Below the pieces are notes generated by a model that saw only the letters and a list, made by a program, of their open reading frames with translations, was not told where the DNA came from and ran no database searches. The position numbers were made by a program, and so were the translations under genes. A stretch of 64,000 nt of DNA from Dokdonella fugitiva (lineage in GTDB: Bacteria; Pseudomonadota; Gammaproteobacteria; Xanthomonadales; Rhodanobacteraceae), in contig NZ_SLWQ01000002.1 of assembly GCF_004342425.1 (NCBI RefSeq), positions 1 through 64,000 of the forward strand, written 5' to 3'. Below, piece by piece: positions 1-10,084 of the stretch (positions are counted from its first letter, which is position 1; every line of letters begins with the position of its first letter).

Positions 1-196
1 TCAGGCGACCGTTCTCCGTCTCCAGCTCCTTCAGCCGCTTCGCCTCCGGCACGCTCAGGCCGCCGAACTTGCTCCGCCACAGGTAGTACGACGCCTCGCT
101 GAAGCCGTGCTTGCGGCACAGGTCCTTCACCGCCATGCCGGCCTCTGCCTCACGCAGGAAGCCGATGATCTGCTCTTCGCTGAATCGCTTCTTCAC
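1..196 (-). CDS. IS3-family transposase OrfA (partial, runs off left edge)
   Basis: OrfA subunit of an IS3-type two-ORF transposase; it supplies the DNA-binding half of the OrfAB transposase. The visible N-terminus reads KKRFSEEQIIGFLREAE and continues with a LCRKHGFSEASYYLWRSKFGG helix-turn-helix segment, which is characteristic of the IS3 family. The start is taken as GTG at 196 because an AGAGGAG ribosome binding site lies just upstream and family members start KKRF. Only about 65 codons lie in the window; the leucine-zipper end and OrfB are beyond the left edge. Confidence in the family is high, in intactness unknown. Confidence 0.88.
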   Translation of the reverse strand, partial: MKKRFSEEQIIGFLREAEAGMAVKDLCRKHGFSEASYYLWRSKFGGLSVPEAKRLKELETENGRL

Positions 197-270
197 GTCC
201 AATCTCCTCTTCGGGGGGGATTGGACTCCAGATCGGCGTGCTACTCAAAATCGGGGGGACGTCGACCTGC
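1..270 (-). mobile_element. Left-edge end of an IS3-family insertion sequence
   Basis: The OrfA start and its upstream leader place the 5' end of an IS3-family element here. The terminal inverted repeat should lie within about 100 bp of the OrfA start, in the stretch with two G-rich runs (214-220 and 252-257). Without the other end the exact border and the target-site duplication cannot be fixed, so the right boundary is approximate. Confidence 0.55.
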
Positions 271-600
271 CCCCAAGGGTTCCGGTGTTCTACCAAGGAC
301 GACACGACCATTGCCGCTGCGAAACACGGTCCTGAAGCCATCGTGTCGATTTCGCTCTTCTTGCGAGTTCTGAGGTTTTTGCACGGCTCATCAGGGCAAC
401 TCGAACGGACCGTGACGCGTGTCCTCGGAAGGAATGCGGTCGATTGACCTACCTCGTCCGAACGTCACCGCGCGGACGATTCAAACGGATAATTCCTCCG
501 TCCCCTTTGATTGATACTTTCACCGCGTGCATGGTGGGACCTCCTCTCAGTTTGGCGACTAAAAGGAGACCACCTCGTCATGCACGCGCGGTTTACCACA
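271..600. other. Intergenic stretch with lower GC
   Basis: No convincing gene. Short ORFs here have no recognisable product and lack good starts. The stretch contains an imperfect palindrome (524-588) annotated separately and leads into the AT-richer gene at 601-1047. Confidence 0.5.
524..588. repeat. Imperfect palindrome (stem-loop)
   Basis: The outer arms CGCGTGCATG (524-533) and CATGCACGCG (579-588) are perfectly complementary. The inner parts GTGGGACCTCCT and AGGAGACCAC pair imperfectly, which gives an extended hairpin of about 65 nt. There is no T-run on either side, so it is not a standard intrinsic terminator. It lies between the IS end and the small accessory genes and could be a REP-like unit or a mobile-element end. 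Confidence 0.55.
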
Positions 601-1047
601 TCAACCGAACATTTCTTTGGCGCGTTTAGTCTTGAGTTCCTTCAACTTTGCGTAGGTCGTAGACCAATTCGCATCATCGAAACATCTTTCTATGTCCGGT
701 AGATTTTCCCGAATGAACACAGCATAGGCGTCATCAAGCACACCAGATGACTCAGGTCGGCCAAGAAACAGCCGACGAACGAGATCTACCGAGAACCATA
801 CTGATTGTTGTTGTGCAAATTTTGCCTGGAAATCAAGAAAGAGCTGACCTCTGTCGCAAACAAATCGCAATCGAAGAACGTCAGACTCTATAGCAAGAAG
901 CGCATCCCCTCCATTCACAGTGGAGATCTCAGATCCGACAATCCTAAAACGCGCTCCGCTCCACAGGAAGCCCATATTGGCTACGATAAACGCGAGAATC
1001 ATGGCCATCGCTATTCTCCTGGCTTCAGGGACCATTGATTGACCCAT
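601..1047 (-). CDS. Hypothetical membrane protein, 148 aa
   Basis: I do not recognise this protein. From ATG at 1047 it begins MGQSMVPEARRIAMAM and has one hydrophobic segment at about residues 12-30, followed by a soluble domain of about 115 residues ending in a Lys-rich tail. The start was chosen because the membrane segment begins soon after it; the longer frame upstream is Arg-rich and overlaps the regulator. Base composition is clearly lower in GC than in the rest of the window, which suggests recent acquisition. It sits 16 nt downstream of an XRE-type regulator on the same strand, so the two probably form one transcript. Confidence 0.6.
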   Translation of the reverse strand: MGQSMVPEARRIAMAMILAFIVANMGFLWSGARFRIVGSEISTVNGGDALLAIESDVLRLRFVCDRGQLFLDFQAKFAQQQSVWFSVDLVRRLFLGRPESSGVLDDAYAVFIRENLPDIERCFDDANWSTTYAKLKELKTKRAKEMFG

Positions 1048-1063
1048 TTGTACCCATGGTCGC

Positions 1064-1381
1064 CTAGATACTGAACTTCGCGGGCCAGACGAACGCGGAT
1101 GCGCGAGATTCGGCGCCGGCGATGAGCCAGTCGAGTGACACGCCTGTCGCCACTGCGATGCGCAGCACGCGATCGAGGTCCGGTTGTGTTCCCGCCGGGT
1201 TCTCCCACTGCGAGACGGCACTGGCCGAAACGCCGGTGAGCCGCGCGAGTTCCGATTGCGAGAGATTGGCGCGCCGGCGCGCCTCGCGCACCCGCGCGGC
1301 GAGCCCGACGACACAAGCGAGGCTCAAATGATTTTCCAAGCCGAGCTGGTCCTTGTGCTGGCGCTTCATTTTCCCGGGCAT
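1064..1381 (-). CDS. XRE-family HTH transcriptional regulator, 105 aa
   Basis: Small DNA-binding protein of the Cro/CI (XRE) type. Residues of about 31-85 form the helix-turn-helix domain, with the core NLSQSELARLTGVSASAVSQWE followed by a DLDRVLRIAVATGVSLDWLI segment typical of this fold. ATG at 1381 is used; a second in-frame ATG at 1369 is equally possible. No catalytic domain is present. It precedes the 148-aa membrane protein by 16 nt, an arrangement seen in small regulator-plus-effector accessory pairs, but no toxin or phage function can be read from the sequence. It probably autoregulates the pair (inference). Confidence 0.75.
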   Translation of the reverse strand: MPGKMKRQHKDQLGLENHLSLACVVGLAARVREARRRANLSQSELARLTGVSASAVSQWENPAGTQPDLDRVLRIAVATGVSLDWLIAGAESRASAFVWPAKFSI

Positions 1382-1428
1382 TGAAAAGCCCGCGCCCTTC
1401 GCAGGGTCGCGGGCCGATGGAGCCTGGC

Positions 1429-3363
<1,935 letters not shown>

Positions 3364-3454
3364 CGTGCGGATCCTGCGCGAGCGCCGCCGCGGTGTCGCG
3401 CGGACGTCTCACGAATAGCGTCGGTGGTCTTGGAACAGTCGAACATGAATGCCC

Positions 3455-4075
3455 TCACGCGCGCTTGCCCGTGGCCAGCGCATACACCTCCGGGCTGCGC
3501 GCCCGGGAGGCCTTCGGCTTGCGGATGCTGACTCGCTCATAGCCCGCACGCAAGCGCCTGACGAAATCGTCGAAACCTTCGCCCTGGAAAACCTTGGTGA
3601 GGAACGCCCCGCCCCTGCGCAGGTACTGGGCCGCGAATTCCTCGGCAAGTTCGACCAGATGCATCGAACGGGGCTGATCGACCGCGTTCACGCCACTCAT
3701 GTTGGGGGCCATGTCGGAAAGCACAAGATCGACCTCCGCCCCGCCGAGCGCCTGTTTCAACTGTTCGAGCACCGAATCCTCGCGGAAATCGCCGAGGATG
3801 AACTCGACCCCGCCGATGCCCTGCATCGGCAGGATATCCAGCGCGATCACGCGCCCCTTGTCGCCGAGCCGTTCGCGGGCGACCTGCGACCAGCCGCCGG
3901 GCGCCGCGCCGAGGTCGACGATGACCATGCCCGGCTTCAGCAGGCGGTCCCGCTCGATCAGTTCCTCGAGCTTGAACACCGCGCGCGAACGCCAGCCTTC
4001 CGCCTGGGCGCGTTTGACGTAGGGGTCGTTGAAGTGCTCCCGCAGCCAGCGGGAACTCGATTTGCTGCGTGCCAT
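3455..4075 (-). CDS. rlmE: 23S rRNA 2'-O-ribose methyltransferase RlmE (FtsJ/RrmJ)
   Basis: Methylates the 2'-OH of U2552 in the A loop of 23S rRNA using SAM, a late step in 50S assembly. 206 residues, as in E. coli. SAM motif [11 protein letters not shown] at 54-64; the catalytic K-D-K-E set is present as K35, D121, K161 and E196. It is divergent from yhbY, with 137 bp between the starts, and upstream of ftsH on the same strand: the conserved yhbY / rlmE-ftsH arrangement. No feature departs from the family. Confidence 0.97.
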   Translation of the reverse strand: MARSKSSSRWLREHFNDPYVKRAQAEGWRSRAVFKLEELIERDRLLKPGMVIVDLGAAPGGWSQVARERLGDKGRVIALDILPMQGIGGVEFILGDFREDSVLEQLKQALGGAEVDLVLSDMAPNMSGVNAVDQPRSMHLVELAEEFAAQYLRRGGAFLTKVFQGEGFDDFVRRLRAGYERVSIRKPKASRARSPEVYALATGKRA

Positions 4076-4212
4076 GGGCCAGGAACCGCGATCTTGCCCG
4101 TGGCGCCGCGCACCGATGCCGGCGCGCGCTGCGAGGGACTCGTCCAGTGCGGCATGATACCCTGTCCGACCCGCGGGCGGCTCCTCCTCCCGCCCCGATT
4201 CGGTTGCCGTTC

Positions 4213-4509
4213 ATGCCCCTGTCCTCGTCCCAGAAGCGCTACCTGCGCGGTTTCGCCCATGACCTCAGGCCGGTGATCCTGGTCGGGCAGAAAGGCGTCA
4301 CGGAGGCGCTGCTGGCCGAATTCGACGGCGCGCTCGACCACCACGAGCTGGTCAAGGTCAAGCTGGCCGACGACGACCGCGAGTCGCGGGCCGCCTCGAT
4401 CGAGGCGATCCGCGCGCATTCGGGTGCCGATCTCGTGCAGGTCATCGGCAAGATGGCGTGTTTCTACAAGCGCAATCCGGAGCGCAACCAGTACCCGCTG
4501 CCGAAATAG
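4213..4509 (+). CDS. yhbY: Ribosome assembly RNA-binding protein YhbY (CRM domain)
   Basis: Small CRM-domain RNA-binding protein that associates with pre-50S particles. 98 residues from ATG at 4213: SSQKRYLRGFAHDLRPVILVGQKGVTE contains the family GxxG-type loop (VGQKG), and the C-terminal part VIGKMACFYKRNP matches YhbY. It is transcribed away from rlmE, as in enterics. The next gene starts 5 nt after its stop, so the two are probably cotranscribed. Confidence 0.95.
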   Translation: MPLSSSQKRYLRGFAHDLRPVILVGQKGVTEALLAEFDGALDHHELVKVKLADDDRESRAASIEAIRAHSGADLVQVIGKMACFYKRNPERNQYPLPK

Positions 4510-4514
4510 CCCTC

Positions 4515-4913
4515 GTGCAACTCACCCACGAACTGCCGGAAGGCCACTTCTTCTTCCGCGCCTGCGCGCCGGGCGCGGTCACGGTCGTCGACCGCGAACT
4601 CACGGCCAGCCTCCTGCTCGCGCCCGACCGCATCGTCGAGGACTGGCCCGTCGCCATGCCGGGTGATTTCGATGTCGCGGCAGCGGAAGCGATCGCCGCA
4701 CTCGAACCCGAGGTGGTCCTGCTCGGCACCGGCGAGACGCAGGTATTCCCGTCCCGCGAAGCGCTGGTCGCCCTGCTCCGGCGCCGCATCGGCGTCGAAG
4801 TCATGACCAACGCGGCCGCCTGCCGCACGTACAACCTGCTCGCCGGCGAAGGCCGCCGCGTCGTCGCCGCGATCATGCTCCCGTCGCATCACGCCCCGGC
4901 CGCGGGCGCCTGA
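4515..4913 (+). CDS. Mth938/Xcc1710-like domain protein (DUF498), 132 aa
   Basis: Member of the DUF498 fold family, related to the mitochondrial complex I factor NDUFAF3; its bacterial role is not established. The core is ALEPEVVLLGTGETQVFPS followed by GVEVMTNAAACRTYNLLAGEGRRVVAA, which matches the family glycine-rich and TN.AA.RTYN signatures. A GTG start at 4515 is chosen because it follows the yhbY stop by 5 nt and leaves the whole domain; a frame starting at 4458 would overlap yhbY. Probably cotranscribed with yhbY. Confidence 0.88.
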   Translation: MQLTHELPEGHFFFRACAPGAVTVVDRELTASLLLAPDRIVEDWPVAMPGDFDVAAAEAIAALEPEVVLLGTGETQVFPSREALVALLRRRIGVEVMTNAAACRTYNLLAGEGRRVVAAIMLPSHHAPAAGA

Positions 4914-5014
4914 AGCGCGCGACAACCTTCCCGCGTCCTCGCGGTACCTATGCGAGGCGGCAGGCCGGGACCGTTTGCCGCATCATCGCTTCTGGGATTT
5001 TCGGCCACAATCAC

Positions 5015-5395
5015 ATGATGGGGATCGCGAGCCGCCGCCTGCACCGCGCCGTCGCATGGATGGGCCTCGTCGCCATCCTGTTGCTCGCGCTCGTGCCGAC
5101 GGCCTCGCGCATCGCCAGTGCCTGCGCCCCGGTCGATCATGGCGGGCATGCCGCGCACGCGCACCATCATGCGGACGTCGATGCGCACGAATCGACGCTG
5201 CCCGGCGAGGATTGCTGGAGCAAGTGTGCCTACTGCGACTTCCTCGCGCATTCTCCTTCGATCGCGAATGCCGCGTACGTGGCGCCGCTCCTGCTTGCGC
5301 CCGCGCTGCCACCGCCGCCGGCCCGGGCCACCCTGCGACCGCGCGCCCCGTTCACCGCCGCACTGCCGCGCGGCCCGCCCTCGTTCCCCGCCTGA
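5015..5395 (+). CDS. DUF2946 family His/Cys-rich protein, 126 aa
   Basis: Small exported or membrane-tethered protein of the DUF2946 type, often found beside copper-linked TonB receptors. An N-terminal hydrophobic helix (about 14-30) is followed by a His-rich stretch (42-58, nine His) and a CWSKCAYC cluster (67-74), then a second hydrophobic segment and a Pro-rich tail. These look like a soft-metal binding surface. It is the first gene of a probable three-gene unit with the TonB receptor (62 nt downstream) and the PepSY protein. A role in copper handling is inference from motif and context. Confidence 0.8.
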   Translation: MMGIASRRLHRAVAWMGLVAILLLALVPTASRIASACAPVDHGGHAAHAHHHADVDAHESTLPGEDCWSKCAYCDFLAHSPSIANAAYVAPLLLAPALPPPPARATLRPRAPFTAALPRGPPSFPA

Positions 5396-5456
5396 GCCTC
5401 CGACGCCGGCCGCCGCATGCGCAGCCGGTCCGTCTTCGCCTGCACGAGGAACACCC

Positions 5457-7772
5457 ATGGTTCAACGAACCTGCGGTCGCGCGCGCGTGCGCGCCGGCCG
5501 CGCGCGACCACCACTCCGCACCGTCGCGGTCGCGGCCCTGCTCGCGCTCGCGCCGGCTGCGCGTGCGTCCGACGACACGCGTGCCGACGCCGCACCCGAT
5601 GCGACCGCGACGACGCCATTGCCCGGCGTCGTCGTGCACGCGGATGGCAACGACGCGATCGAGTCCCCTGCCTTCCCCGCGTCGACCGCGACGGTGGACG
5701 CCGACGAGATCGATGCGACCGTCAATGCGATCGACGTCGAGGATGCGATCAAGTACCTGCCGAGCCTGTTCGTGCGCAAGCGCAACTACGGCGACACGCA
5801 ACCCGTGCTCGCCACGCGCACCTGGGGCGTAGGCTCGAGCGCGCGCACGCTCGTCTACGTCGACGACGTGCTCATCTCCGCGCTGGTCGCCAACAACAAC
5901 ACGCTCGGCGCGCCGCGCTGGGGCATGGCCGCGCCCGCCGAGGTCGACCATATGACGATGCTCTACGGCCCGTTTTCCGCCGCGTACGCCGGCAATTCGA
6001 TCGGCGGCGTGCTGCACATCGTGACGCGCACGCCCGAACGCACGGAATTCACGTTCGAGCAGAGCGGCGCGCTGCAATCGTTCGACCGTTACCGCACGAG
6101 CGGCGACCATCCGACGTCGCAGGCGAGCGCGACCGCGGGCGGCCGCGCCGGTGCCGCGTCCTGGTTCGTCGGCGCGAACGTGCAGGACAGCTTCAGCCAG
6201 CCGCTCGCCTTCATCACCGGCGCGATGCCGCCACCGGGGACGACCGGCGCGATCGACGCGACCAACAAGCTCGGCCAGACGGCCGACGTGTTCGGCGCCG
6301 GCGGCCTGCTGCACACGCGCATGCACGCTCTGAACGGCAGGGTCAGCTGGGACTTCACGCCATGGCTGCGCGCGACCTGGCTCGCCGGCTGGTGGAACAA
6401 CGATGCCGACTCGCGCGTCGAGACCTATCTCCGTGATGCCGTCGGCCGGGCAACGTTCGGCCACGTCGCCGGTTTCGCGAACAACCACTACACCGTCGAC
6501 CAGGCGCACCTGATGCAGGCGCTGTCACTGCGCACGGACACGCACGGCCGCTGGGATGGCGAGGCAGTCATCACGCACTACGACTACCTGCACGACCGCC
6601 AGCTCTCCCCGGCCGGCGTCGGCGACGGCACGACGTTTACGCCGAACGGGCGTCGAGCCGACCTCGGCGGCACGAACTGGTCCACGCTCGACCTGCAGGG
6701 CACCTGGCGTCCTGCGGCGCATGAAGTCGCATTCGGCGCACACGTCGACGAGTACACGCTCGACAATGCGACGCGCAACACCACCGCGTGGCGGGATGCG
6801 GGCAGCGCGACGACCCTGTTCACCGCGGGCGCCGGCACGACCCGCACGAGCGCGCTCTGGCTGCAGGACGCATGGTCGCTCGCGCCGGCATGGTTCGCGA
6901 CGTTCGGCGTGCGTGCGGAGCGCTGGCGCGCGCGTGACGGCTTCAACGTCAGCGGCGGCACCACGATCGTCCAGCCGAACCGCTCCGACTCGGCATGGTC
7001 GCCGAAGGCAACGCTGAGCTGGACGCCGTCGGCCGACTGGCGCGTGTCCGGCTCGCTCGGCCGGGCGGTACGCTTCCCGACCGTGAGCGAGCTCTACCAG
7101 ATCGTCTCGACCGGCTCGACGTTCGTGTCGCCGAACCCGGACCTGCGCCCGGAACGCGCGCTCAGCGGCGAACTCGCGCTCGAACGCACGGGCGAACGCG
7201 GCACGCTGCGCATCTCGGTGTTCGAAGAAGCGATGCGCGACGCGCTGATCTCACAGACCTCGACGATCGAAGGCGTCGCCGCGCCGGTCAGCTTCGTCGA
7301 CAACGTCGGCAGGCTGCGCAACCGCGGCGTCGAATTGGTCGCGCAATGCAAGGACGCCGGCCTGCACGGCCTCGACCTCGCCGCGAGCCTCACCTTCGTC
7401 GACTCGACCATCCTCGAGAACGACGGCTTCGTCGGCCAAGGCGGCAGCACGTCGATCGGCAAGCACGCGCCGAACGTGCCGCGCTGGCGCGCGAGCGCGG
7501 TCGCGACCTGGCATCCCGGCGATGCGTGGACGTTCACGCTCGCCGGCCGCTACAGCGGCAAGCAATATTCGACGCTCGACAACACCGACACGACGCCGCA
7601 CGTCTACGGTGCCTTCGACCGCTTCGTCGTGTTCGACGCGCGCGTGCGCTGGAAGGCCAGCGAACACGTGTCGGCCGCGCTCGGCGTCGACAACCTCGCC
7701 GATCGCGACTACGTGCTGTTCCATCCGTTCCCGCGACGCACGATCGTCGCCAGCGTGGACGTGCGCTACTGA
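5457..7772 (+). CDS. TonB-dependent outer-membrane receptor, 771 aa
   Basis: Outer-membrane gated beta-barrel for energy-dependent uptake of a metal or chelate. The signal peptide ends about residue 36 (AARAS). The plug domain includes DAIKYLPSLFVRKRNYG, the AYAGNSIGGVLHIVTRTPE segment and the YGPFSAAYAG motif; the C-terminus is a barrel with the LGVDNLADRDYVLFHPFPRRTIVASVDVRY-type ending, closing on an aromatic residue. ATG 5457 follows an ACGAGGA site. Its stop TGA shares one base with the ATG of the PepSY gene, so those two are translationally coupled. Substrate unknown; the His/Cys-rich gene upstream makes copper a reasonable guess. Confidence 0.92.
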   Translation: MVQRTCGRARVRAGRARPPLRTVAVAALLALAPAARASDDTRADAAPDATATTPLPGVVVHADGNDAIESPAFPASTATVDADEIDATVNAIDVEDAIKYLPSLFVRKRNYGDTQPVLATRTWGVGSSARTLVYVDDVLISALVANNNTLGAPRWGMAAPAEVDHMTMLYGPFSAAYAGNSIGGVLHIVTRTPERTEFTFEQSGALQSFDRYRTSGDHPTSQASATAGGRAGAASWFVGANVQDSFSQPLAFITGAMPPPGTTGAIDATNKLGQTADVFGAGGLLHTRMHALNGRVSWDFTPWLRATWLAGWWNNDADSRVETYLRDAVGRATFGHVAGFANNHYTVDQAHLMQALSLRTDTHGRWDGEAVITHYDYLHDRQLSPAGVGDGTTFTPNGRRADLGGTNWSTLDLQGTWRPAAHEVAFGAHVDEYTLDNATRNTTAWRDAGSATTLFTAGAGTTRTSALWLQDAWSLAPAWFATFGVRAERWRARDGFNVSGGTTIVQPNRSDSAWSPKATLSWTPSADWRVSGSLGRAVRFPTVSELYQIVSTGSTFVSPNPDLRPERALSGELALERTGERGTLRISVFEEAMRDALISQTSTIEGVAAPVSFVDNVGRLRNRGVELVAQCKDAGLHGLDLAASLTFVDSTILENDGFVGQGGSTSIGKHAPNVPRWRASAVATWHPGDAWTFTLAGRYSGKQYSTLDNTDTTPHVYGAFDRFVVFDARVRWKASEHVSAALGVDNLADRDYVLFHPFPRRTIVASVDVRY

Positions 7773-9136
7773 TGCGCGCCGCACGCAACCCATGCGACCG
7801 GGCCACCGCGCGCCGGCACCGCATGATCTGGCGCTGGCATTTCTACGCGGGCCTGTTCTGCATCCCGTTCGTGCTCTGCCTCGCGGTGACCGGATCGATC
7901 TACCTGTTCCGGCCGCAGATCGAGGCGTTGCTCGATCGTCCATATGCCGGCATCGCGACCTCGACCATGCGCGCTGCGCCATCCGCGCAGGTGCGCGCCG
8001 CGCTCGCGGCCGTGCCCGGTGCGGTCCTCGGCGCGTACCAGTTGCCCGCGGACGACGGCGATGCCGCGCAGGTGCTCGTCGACGCCGGCGGCCGCGAATG
8101 GCGCGCGTACGTGCACCCACAATCGGCGCGCGTGCTCGCGATCACCGCCGAGGACGCGCGACCGATGCGCGTGCTCGCGCGGTTACACGGCGAGCTGCTG
8201 CTCGGCGATCGCGGCTCGATGCTGGTCGAACTCGCCGCGTCCTGGGCGATCGTGATGATCCTGACCGGGCTCTACCTGTGGTGGCCGCGCTGCGCGACGG
8301 GGTTTGGCGGCGTGCTCCATCCGCGCCTGCGCAGCGGCAAGCGCATTTTCTGGCGCGACCTGCACGGCGTGACCGCATTCTGGGTTTCGGGCCTCGTGCT
8401 GTTCCTGCTCGTGTCGGGCCTGCCATGGGCGAAATCCTGGGGCTCGCTGCTGCAAGAGCTGCGCCGCTGGAGCGGCGAACGCGTCGTGCAGGCGGACTGG
8501 CCGATCGGCGCGTCGCCCGCATCGTCGGCCCGCGCGCACCACGACCATGCCGCGACGCCGCCGTCGGGGCAGGACCTCGCGGCGCTCGACCGCGTCGTCG
8601 CGGCGGCCCGGCCGCTGTCGCTCGCGCCGCCCGTGCTGGTGATGCCGCCGTCCGCCCGCGACACGCGCTGGACCGCGAAATCCGATGCGGCGAACCGGCC
8701 GCGACGCGGCCAGGCCTCGTTCGACGCCGATGGCCGGCTCGCCGCGCAAACGACCTTCGCGGCGCGGCCACTGGTCGACCGCATCGTCGGCTACGGTGTC
8801 GCCGCGCACGAAGGACAGTTGTTCGGCATCGCGAACCAGGTGCTCGGCGTGGTCGCCGCGCTCGGCCTCATCGTCGCCTGCGTCGCCGCCGTGCGCCTGT
8901 GGTGGCGGCGTCGACCGCCGGCGATGCTCGGCGCGCCGCCGCCGATGGCCGGCGCGCGCGCATCGATGCTCCTGGCGCTGCTGATCGCCGCGATCGGCAT
9001 CCTGTTGCCGCTGCTCGGCTGCAGCCTCGTCGCCGTCGCGCTCGGCGAGCGCTGGGTGCTGCGAAGGATCCCGCGCGCGGCGCGCTTCCTCGGGCTTGCG
9101 GGGTACGATGCGGACGACCCAGCCGCGTCGCCGTGA
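7772..9136 (+). CDS. PepSY-associated TM helix protein, 454 aa
   Basis: Inner-membrane protein of the PepSY_TM family, commonly encoded with TonB receptors and thought to assist iron or copper reduction in the periplasm. The N-terminal HRMIWRWHFYAGLFCIPFVLCLAVTGSIYLF segment is the family hallmark, followed by a periplasmic PepSY-like domain, further helices around 158-175 and 200-220 (WRDLHGVTAFWVSGLVLFLLVSGLPW), and a helical C-terminus. A His-containing loop ARAHHDHA lies in the second periplasmic part. ATG 7772 overlaps the receptor stop by one base. It abuts the convergent VOC gene without any gap. Confidence 0.9.
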   Translation: MRAARNPCDRATARRHRMIWRWHFYAGLFCIPFVLCLAVTGSIYLFRPQIEALLDRPYAGIATSTMRAAPSAQVRAALAAVPGAVLGAYQLPADDGDAAQVLVDAGGREWRAYVHPQSARVLAITAEDARPMRVLARLHGELLLGDRGSMLVELAASWAIVMILTGLYLWWPRCATGFGGVLHPRLRSGKRIFWRDLHGVTAFWVSGLVLFLLVSGLPWAKSWGSLLQELRRWSGERVVQADWPIGASPASSARAHHDHAATPPSGQDLAALDRVVAAARPLSLAPPVLVMPPSARDTRWTAKSDAANRPRRGQASFDADGRLAAQTTFAARPLVDRIVGYGVAAHEGQLFGIANQVLGVVAALGLIVACVAAVRLWWRRRPPAMLGAPPPMAGARASMLLALLIAAIGILLPLLGCSLVAVALGERWVLRRIPRAARFLGLAGYDADDPAASP

Positions 9137-9520
9137 TCAGGACCAGGCACTGAGCGTGACGTGGTAGCCGTCCGGGTCGCGCACCGAGAACTCCATCGTC
9201 CTCGTGTTCGGGTTGAGGTTCGGTTCCTCTTCCAGGCGCTCGACGAGCGTGCGCGCACGCGCGAGCGCAGCCTCGAAGTCATCGACGCGGAAGAACAGCA
9301 GCAAGCCGTTGCCCGGCTCCGCGCGATCGGCGCTCGCGAGCGTGGGATGATCGTGCGCGCCCCACGCGTGCAGGCACAGCAGGACGGTGCCGTCGGCGTC
9401 GACCAACTGGCCGAAGTACGCGTGTGCAGGTTCGCTCGCGGGCTGGCCGAACAAGCGCTGGTACCAGGCGAAACTGCGCGCGACATCGCGCACGCCGATG
9501 ACGGTCCAGATGCGTTTCAT
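9137..9520 (-). CDS. VOC / glyoxalase-bleomycin resistance family protein, 127 aa
   Basis: One-domain vicinal oxygen chelate fold protein. MKRIWTVIGVRDVARSFAWYQRLFG at the start and the terminal EFSVRDPDGYHVTLSAW are the two typical beta-alpha-beta signatures. Substrate cannot be told from sequence. Its stop begins one base after the PepSY stop, so the two genes are perfectly tail-to-tail. ATG 9520 is chosen because homologues start with a short strand leading into the V.D...S..FY motif. Confidence 0.88.
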   Translation of the reverse strand: MKRIWTVIGVRDVARSFAWYQRLFGQPASEPAHAYFGQLVDADGTVLLCLHAWGAHDHPTLASADRAEPGNGLLLFFRVDDFEAALARARTLVERLEEEPNLNPNTRTMEFSVRDPDGYHVTLSAWS

Positions 9521-9585
9521 CGCCGTGCCCGACCTTGCTCCACTGCGCCGATGATGCCGCGCGTCGGTGCGCGACGCACCTTCGC

Positions 9586-9846
9586 TCAGTCGCAGGGTAC
9601 TTCCAGATCGACCACGCGTGCTGCGGTCGTCGAGCGCAGGGTGCGCAGGAGGATGCCCGCGGACGCCGCGCCGGAAAGCTCGCCCTGCGCATAGTTGACC
9701 ATCAGTTCCCAATGCGCCAATGACTCGCAGCGTGACGGCAGTTTGCGGCTGCGGTAGTGCGCGGGCTCGGCGTCGCACACGTCCCGCACGGCCGTGTTCA
9801 GGATCGGCGTGCTGACGACGGCAACGATGCGCCACTCGGGGTTCAT
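9586..9846 (-). CDS. Hypothetical protein, 86 aa
   Basis: Not recognised. The reading frame shows the GC-rich third codon positions of its neighbours and starts with ATG at 9846. The sequence is mixed, with no signal peptide or membrane helix, and carries three Cys residues. It is 65 nt upstream of the VOC gene on the same strand and may share its transcript. It could be a small soluble protein; real gene status is likely but not certain. Confidence 0.5.
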   Translation of the reverse strand: MNPEWRIVAVVSTPILNTAVRDVCDAEPAHYRSRKLPSRCESLAHWELMVNYAQGELSGAASAGILLRTLRSTTAARVVDLEVPCD

Positions 9847-10084
9847 GGCCGCTCCCGGGCTTCGGGACCGGCACTATGGCCCCGGGTTCCTGCCCATTCG
9901 GTGACCTGCGTCGCGGAATGGGCCGCGCTTCACCCATGTTTGCGATCCCTTCAGCTGCGCGGACCGCGTCGGCCATGGACGCATCGGCGATCCGGCCGCG
10001 GTCGATGCGGCGGCGCCGCGGTCGTCATGGCGGGTTCCGTTGCACAATCGCGTAACCCAGTTCGTCCTTCCGCGCGAGTCCGCC

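Noticed and set aside
580-702. 40-codon + strand ORF behind an AAGGAG site
   Set aside because: The site belongs to the palindrome arm; the ORF runs antisense into the 148-aa gene and has no recognisable content.
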